From assembly GCA_016195115.1 (NCBI GenBank), contig JACQAI010000674.1, forward strand, positions 1-10,392: a stretch of 10,392 nt of DNA, given 5' to 3'. A program made the translations under genes and the position numbers. Source of the stretch: Pseudomonadota bacterium (GTDB lineage Bacteria; Pseudomonadota; Alphaproteobacteria; Elsterales; Elsteraceae). The notes under the pieces are model-generated. The model had not been told where the DNA came from. It searched no databases and saw only the letters and a program-made list of their open reading frames with translations. Below are positions 6,930 through 10,392 of this stretch, one piece after another (position 1 is the first letter of the stretch; every line of letters begins with the position of its first letter).

Positions 6930-7808
6930 ATGACCAGCGACGTCACCGTCAATATCCGCGACCAGACACCGGCGCTCGAGCATCAGTCGTTCCTGGTCTA
7001 TCGGCGGTTCCTCCACCTCAAGCTGGCGACGCTGCTGATCGGTGTCGCGACGGTCGCCTATGTGATGCATGCGCCGATGGGCGGCCCGAGCGGCAGCACG
7101 TGGCTCGGCTACACCTTGGGCACGATCGCCGCGCTGATCATCGTCTGGCTGACCTGGTTCGGCTGGCGCAAGCGGTCGTACGGCACCGCGCGCATTCCTC
7201 TGGCCGGCTGGCTGTCGGCGCACGTCTATTTCGGCCTGTCGCTGGTCTTCCTCGCGACGCTCCACACCGGCTTTCAGCTCGGCTGGAACGTCCACACGCT
7301 GAGCTACGCGCTCATGATCCTGGTGATCGCCAGCGGCCTGTTCGGCGTCTTCGCCTACGCGCGTTATCCGCGCCTCATCACGGCCAATCGGCTGGGCGCC
7401 TCGCAAATCCAGATGCTCGGTCAAATCGCGTCGATCGATGGCGAGATCCGCCAAGCGATCCTCGGCATGAACGATGCGGTCGTGAAGCTGGTCGCGCCGG
7501 CAACCGAAAGCGACGCGATCGGTGGCTCGGTGTGGCGCCAGTTGTCGGCACGCTATCTCGACTGCCCGACCGCGGCGGCGCTGCGCGGCATCCAGGCGGC
7601 TGCCCGGGGGCTGTCGCAGGATCAGCAGATCGCGACGCGCAAGATCCTGATACTGCTGACCCGCAAGGCTGAGCTTTTGCATCGGGCGCGGCGTGACATC
7701 CAGTACAAAGGCCTGATGCAGATCTGGCTCTACGTCCACGTGCCGATGACCTTCGCCCTCCTGGCCGCCCTGGCCACCCATATCATCGCGGTATTCTTCT
7801 ATTGGTGA
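6930..7808 (+). CDS. Five-helix membrane protein, probable di-haem cytochrome b
   Basis: This 292-residue membrane protein starts 10 bases after the preceding stop and is surely co-transcribed. Predicted helices lie at about 31-48, 57-77, 93-113, 124-143 and 264-290. Positive residues after helix 2 (RKR, 80-82), after helix 4, and before helix 5 (RARR, 252-255) put the N-terminus and the long loop 145-262 in the cytoplasm. Helix 3 carries H98 and H112, and helix 5 carries H270 and H284. Both pairs are 14 residues apart, as in di-haem cytochromes b and ferric-reductase-like proteins, so two b haems could be stacked across the membrane, one near each face. H122 lies just outside helix 4. Inferred role: carry electrons from the [4Fe-4S] domain of the upstream protein across the membrane to the decahaem protein, or exchange them with quinone. 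The cytoplasmic loop is a likely docking surface. I do not recognise a named family. Confidence 0.85.
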   Translation: MTSDVTVNIRDQTPALEHQSFLVYRRFLHLKLATLLIGVATVAYVMHAPMGGPSGSTWLGYTLGTIAALIIVWLTWFGWRKRSYGTARIPLAGWLSAHVYFGLSLVFLATLHTGFQLGWNVHTLSYALMILVIASGLFGVFAYARYPRLITANRLGASQIQMLGQIASIDGEIRQAILGMNDAVVKLVAPATESDAIGGSVWRQLSARYLDCPTAAALRGIQAAARGLSQDQQIATRKILILLTRKAELLHRARRDIQYKGLMQIWLYVHVPMTFALLAALATHIIAVFFYW

Positions 7809-7837
7809 CCGCCGATCACCCGTTCCGGCAGGCGGTC
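7807..7837 (+). promoter_or_regulatory. Intercistronic stem-loop after the cytochrome b stop codon
   Basis: GACCGCC (7807-7813) and GGCGGTC (7831-7837) are perfect 7-base complements separated by 17 bases. The left arm begins inside the TGA stop of the cytochrome b gene. There is no T-tract, so it is not a standard terminator. It could mark an mRNA processing or stabilising element that sets gene 2 to gene 3 ratios. Confidence 0.35.
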
Positions 7838-7846
7838 GCTGATCCG

Positions 7847-7863
7847 CACGGGTCGCGCCCGTG
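7847..7863 (+). promoter_or_regulatory. Stem-loop that includes the GTG start codon of the decahaem cytochrome gene
   Basis: CACGGG (7847-7852) pairs perfectly with CCCGTG (7858-7863) across a 5-base loop (TCGCG). The last three bases of the right arm are the GTG start codon at 7861-7863. No clear Shine-Dalgarno precedes this start. If the hairpin forms in the mRNA it would hide the start codon and lower or regulate translation of the decahaem protein. Confidence 0.35.
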
Positions 7864-9558
7864 TTAGCCCAGATCAACCTGGTGACGCGACGCCCGCGCG
7901 GCGGCGTGTCGTTGAAGCCGACCAACGTCACGGCGGAGACGCTGCGCCTCGGACGCGGCACCGCCAACGAGGTGCTGCTGCCCGACGTTCGGGTCGGCGT
8001 CGCCGAGGCGGTGCTGCAGTTGCGCGACGGCACCCTCTACCTCAATCAACTCGGCACCAATCCGGTGCAGGTCAACGGCGCGCCGACCGAAGCAACGGTC
8101 GTCAAGCCGGACGACGAGATCCTGATCGGCCCCTACAAGATCACCGTCGTCGAGCCGCCGGCCGACATCGACGTCGTGCTCACGGTCGAACTGATCAATC
8201 CGCTCGGCGACGATTTCGCACGGCTGCAGGCGCAGAGCGTCGTCGGTCTCGACCAGACCTGGCTCAGCAAACGGCGCACTGCCTGGCTGTTCGGCCTCGC
8301 AGTCCTGATCCTGTTCCTGGTGCTGCCGGTCGCGGCCTATTTCCTCAACGGCACATCCGACCCGCGTGCGCCATCGCAGACGGCCCGCGTCCTGCCGGCC
8401 GTGATCGACCAGACCTGGAACGTCGGCGAGATCTCGAATCCACACAAGAATTTCTCGCGTGAATGCCGGGCTTGCCACGAGGGCGCCTTCAGCGGCGTGC
8501 GCGACGAAGCCTGCCTCACCTGCCACAGCACGACCCAGCACCACGTCGACGTGCAGCGCTTCCCGAAGCTGGTAATCAACCGCATTCCGTGCGGCGGCTG
8601 CCATCAGGAGCATCGTGGCGCCCACGGCGTGATCATCCAGGCCCAGGAGCTGTGCACCGATTGTCACCTCAACCTCAAGGCGACGGCGTCCAACGCCGAG
8701 CTGCGCGACGTTGGCGATTTCGGGCGCAACCATCCGGAGTTCAAGGTCGCGGTGGTAACCGACGCCGCCGCCAAGACGGTCGCGCGCGTCGACCTCGGCA
8801 CCCAGCCGGGCCCGGTCGACCGGCCCAACATGAAGTTCTCGCACAAGGGCCACCTCGACTCGACGGCGTGGCCGCGCGAGATGCGCAAGCTCACCTGCGG
8901 CAGCTGTCACGTGCCCAACCCCGGCGGCGGCCTGATGCAGCCGATCACCTTCGCCCGGTATTGCGCCGAGTGCCACGAGTCGGCGCTCAAGTTCGAGGCC
9001 ACGGCGCTGGATCGCGCGGTGCCCCACGGCAACGCCATGCTGGCGCAGCGTGCGATCAAGGACTTCTACGCGCGGGTCGCGCTCGAGGGCAACGTTAGCG
9101 ACCCGGCGGCACCCGACGTGGTGCGCCGCCGTCCCGGCGCGCCGCCGCTCACCGAGCCCGAGCGGCTGGAGGCCTTGGCCTGGGCCAATCAGCGCGCCAA
9201 CGCGGCGCGCAACTTCGTGTTCGACGACCGGCGCGGCTGCGGCACCTGCCACGACATCGATCGCAGCGGTGCGGAGTTCGCCATCGCGCCGGTCTTGCTC
9301 CAGACGCACTATCTGTCCAAGGGGCGGTTCAACCACGCCAAGCACACCACGGTGGACTGCGAGAGCTGCCATGCGGCGCGGCAGTCGAGCGTGAGCAGCG
9401 ACGTGATGATCCCGGGCATCGAGACTTGCCGCAACTGCCACGGCGGCGAGGCGGCCTCGGCGAAAGTGCGCTCGACTTGCATTACCTGTCATGATTTCCA
9501 TCAGCCCGGCATCGGTCCGATGCGGCCCTACACCAAGGCCAACAAGGCCGGGAATTAA
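7861..9558 (+). CDS. Membrane-anchored decahaem cytochrome c with an N-terminal cytoplasmic FHA-like domain
   Basis: This 565-residue protein has three parts. Residues about 1-100 resemble an FHA (forkhead-associated) phosphopeptide-binding domain: LRLGRGTANEVLLPD, then a beta-sandwich pattern ending EILIGPYKITVVE. The usual Ser-x-x-His of FHA is replaced by GVAE (46-49), so phosphothreonine binding is doubtful. One transmembrane helix (about 141-162) follows a basic KRR (137-139), giving a cytoplasmic N-terminus and periplasmic C-terminus with no cleavable signal. The periplasmic part has ten CXXCH sites, at C202, C218, C244, C265, C346, C368, C460, C500, C523 and C540, grouped 4-2-4. Extra histidines nearby (for example 227/228, 251, 255, 328, 331, 492, 495) could give bis-His ligation. 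Inferred role: accept electrons from the membrane cytochrome b and pass them along a periplasmic haem wire to unknown acceptors. GTG 7861 is the first start after an in-frame stop at 7840-7842; GTG 7882 is an alternative. Confidence 0.93.
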   Translation: MLAQINLVTRRPRGGVSLKPTNVTAETLRLGRGTANEVLLPDVRVGVAEAVLQLRDGTLYLNQLGTNPVQVNGAPTEATVVKPDDEILIGPYKITVVEPPADIDVVLTVELINPLGDDFARLQAQSVVGLDQTWLSKRRTAWLFGLAVLILFLVLPVAAYFLNGTSDPRAPSQTARVLPAVIDQTWNVGEISNPHKNFSRECRACHEGAFSGVRDEACLTCHSTTQHHVDVQRFPKLVINRIPCGGCHQEHRGAHGVIIQAQELCTDCHLNLKATASNAELRDVGDFGRNHPEFKVAVVTDAAAKTVARVDLGTQPGPVDRPNMKFSHKGHLDSTAWPREMRKLTCGSCHVPNPGGGLMQPITFARYCAECHESALKFEATALDRAVPHGNAMLAQRAIKDFYARVALEGNVSDPAAPDVVRRRPGAPPLTEPERLEALAWANQRANAARNFVFDDRRGCGTCHDIDRSGAEFAIAPVLLQTHYLSKGRFNHAKHTTVDCESCHAARQSSVSSDVMIPGIETCRNCHGGEAASAKVRSTCITCHDFHQPGIGPMRPYTKANKAGN

Positions 9559-9560
9559 CC

Positions 9561-9568
9561 AGAGGAGG
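9561..9568 (+). promoter_or_regulatory. Strong Shine-Dalgarno that fixes a TTG start
   Basis: AGAGGAGG lies six bases before the TTG at 9575-9577, ideal spacing. It is the clearest ribosome-binding site in the window and is the main reason for choosing the TTG start of the HbpS-like gene. It begins two bases after the decahaem gene's stop codon, indicating one transcript. Confidence 0.75.
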
Positions 9569-9574
9569 GCGAGC

Positions 9575-10392
9575 TTGCGGCGCATCCGACACGGGACGAC
9601 CAGGCAAGGCAGCGGCCGTGCGCGCGCGCTTGCGGGTCGGTTGATCGGGCTGATCGCCGTCGCCTCGCTGGGCGTGCTGCTGGTCGATTGCGGCGGCGGC
9701 AGCAGCCGGGCGCCCGGCAATGGCACGAATACGCCGGCCAACCTGACCGCGGCCCAGGTCCAGACCATCATCTTGCAGGCGGTCAACGAAGCGAGCGCGC
9801 GCGGCACGCCGGCAACCGTCGCCGTGGTCGACCGGGTCGGCAACGTGCTCGGCGTGATGCAGATGTCGGGTGCGCCGGCCAACGTCACGGTGTCGTCGAC
9901 GCCGCGCTCCGTGGCGTCGAGCGGCCTCGAGGGGCAGGGCGGGATTCCCGGCACCTTGGCGGCGATCGCCAAGGCGATCACCGGCGCCTATCTGTCGTCC
10001 AACGGCAACGCCTTCACGACCCGTACCGCCAGCCAGATCATCCAGGAGCACTTCAACCCCGGGACCGTGAACCAGCCGGGCGGACCGCTGTTCGGCGTCC
10101 AGTTCAGCCAGCTGCCGTGCTCCGACCTGACCACGGACGTCGCCAGCGGCAGCGGTACCTTAGGCGGCATGCCCGGGCCGGGCCCGCACCGCTCGCCACT
10201 CGGCCTGGCGGGCGATCCTGGCGGGCTGCCGCTCTACATCAACGGGACGCTGGTCGGCGGCATCGGCGTGATCGCCGACGCGGTCTACGGCCTCTCGACG
10301 TTCCCGGCCAACGGCTTCGACGTCAACGGCGAGGAGCTGATCGCGATCGCCGGCCAGACCGGCTTCACGCCGCCCGACTCGATCCTGGCCAA
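9575..10392 (+). CDS. Exported HbpS/GlcG-like haem-binding-family protein (partial, 3' end beyond window)
   Basis: The frame from TTG 9575 is open to the window end (272 codons visible). A long basic N-terminus and hydrophobic helix (about 19-37) are followed by Cys39 and a Gly/Ser stretch (CGGGSS). This resembles a lipoprotein signal, but Asp before the Cys is not canonical. Residues about 57-180 match the HbpS/GlcG (haem-degrading, DUF336) pattern: LTAAQVQTIILQAVNEA, VAVVDRVGNVLGVMQMSGA, a helix AAIAKAITGAYLSS, then NAFTTRTASQIIQEHF. The family signature LPLYINGTLVGGIGVIAD follows at about 218-235. Family members bind haem or act as small-molecule chaperones, so a role in haem supply or sensing for the neighbouring decahaem cytochrome is plausible but inferred. 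A Gly/Pro-rich insertion sits at about 191-217, and the protein is longer than standard GlcG (about 140 residues), suggesting further domains past the window. Confidence 0.85.
   Translation, partial: MRRIRHGTTRQGSGRARALAGRLIGLIAVASLGVLLVDCGGGSSRAPGNGTNTPANLTAAQVQTIILQAVNEASARGTPATVAVVDRVGNVLGVMQMSGAPANVTVSSTPRSVASSGLEGQGGIPGTLAAIAKAITGAYLSSNGNAFTTRTASQIIQEHFNPGTVNQPGGPLFGVQFSQLPCSDLTTDVASGSGTLGGMPGPGPHRSPLGLAGDPGGLPLYINGTLVGGIGVIADAVYGLSTFPANGFDVNGEELIAIAGQTGFTPPDSILA

Noticed and set aside
7864..9981. A long open frame on the minus strand (about 705 codons) opposite the decahaem gene
   Set aside because: It lies antisense to ten intact CXXCH motifs and a clear domain order. Its translation is rich in Arg/Ala/His/Asp with no domain pattern, as expected for the complement of GC-rich coding DNA.
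1..10392. CRISPR arrays, tRNA or rRNA genes, insertion sequences, phage or integrase genes
   Set aside because: No spaced direct repeats, cloverleaf-like segments, terminal inverted repeats with a transposase frame, or recombinase motifs were seen. Base composition is even across the genes, giving no sign of recent transfer.

Overview
The window is GC-rich DNA with a strong G/C bias at third codon positions. It carries Gram-negative cell-envelope genes: a type II secretion secretin, lipobox lipoproteins, a CcmI-like TPR protein of cytochrome c maturation system I, and an inner-membrane multiheme cytochrome. This fits a proteobacterium, probably a Rhodospirillales-like alphaproteobacterium. 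The taxonomic guess is inference from general appearance, with no marker gene behind it. No tRNA, rRNA, CRISPR array, insertion sequence or integrase was seen. No gene-free stretch exceeds about 240 bases.

Left part (1-4286): The last 22 codons of an unidentified plus-strand gene end at 70. Facing it on the minus strand is a two-gene unit with a 4-base GTGA stop/start overlap: a membrane-anchored TPR protein resembling the periplasmic half of CcmI (1284-574), then a small exported protein of unrecognised family (577-131). Divergent from these is a complete secretin, GspD, made as a lipoprotein (1437-3677). Nine bases after it ends a convergent minus-strand lipoprotein gene (4286-3687).

Central and right part (4287-10392): A comparatively AT-rich divergent intergenic region contains a good sigma70-type promoter candidate. 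It reads into a three-gene operon that looks like a complete electron route from cytosolic NAD(P)H to the periplasm. Gene 1 (4523-6919) fuses an FAD/NAD(P)H oxidoreductase, two cyclic-nucleotide-binding domains and a four-cluster [4Fe-4S] ferredoxin domain. Gene 2 (6930-7808) is a five-helix membrane protein whose histidines lie as two 14-residue-spaced pairs on two helices, the layout of a di-heme cytochrome b. Gene 3 (7861-9558) has a cytoplasmic FHA-like domain, one transmembrane helix and a periplasmic domain with ten CXXCH haem sites. A fourth gene (9575 onward, cut by the window end) starts at TTG behind a strong Shine-Dalgarno and encodes an exported HbpS/GlcG-like (haem-binding family) protein.

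Proposed working model: NAD(P)H to FAD to four [4Fe-4S] clusters to two b haems to ten c haems. The electron-input protein carries two cAMP/cGMP-type sensor domains with intact phosphate-binding residues, and the output cytochrome carries a phosphopeptide-type domain that has lost key binding residues. I know no named system with this composition. It is the main candidate here for an undescribed, second-messenger-regulated trans-membrane electron conduit.
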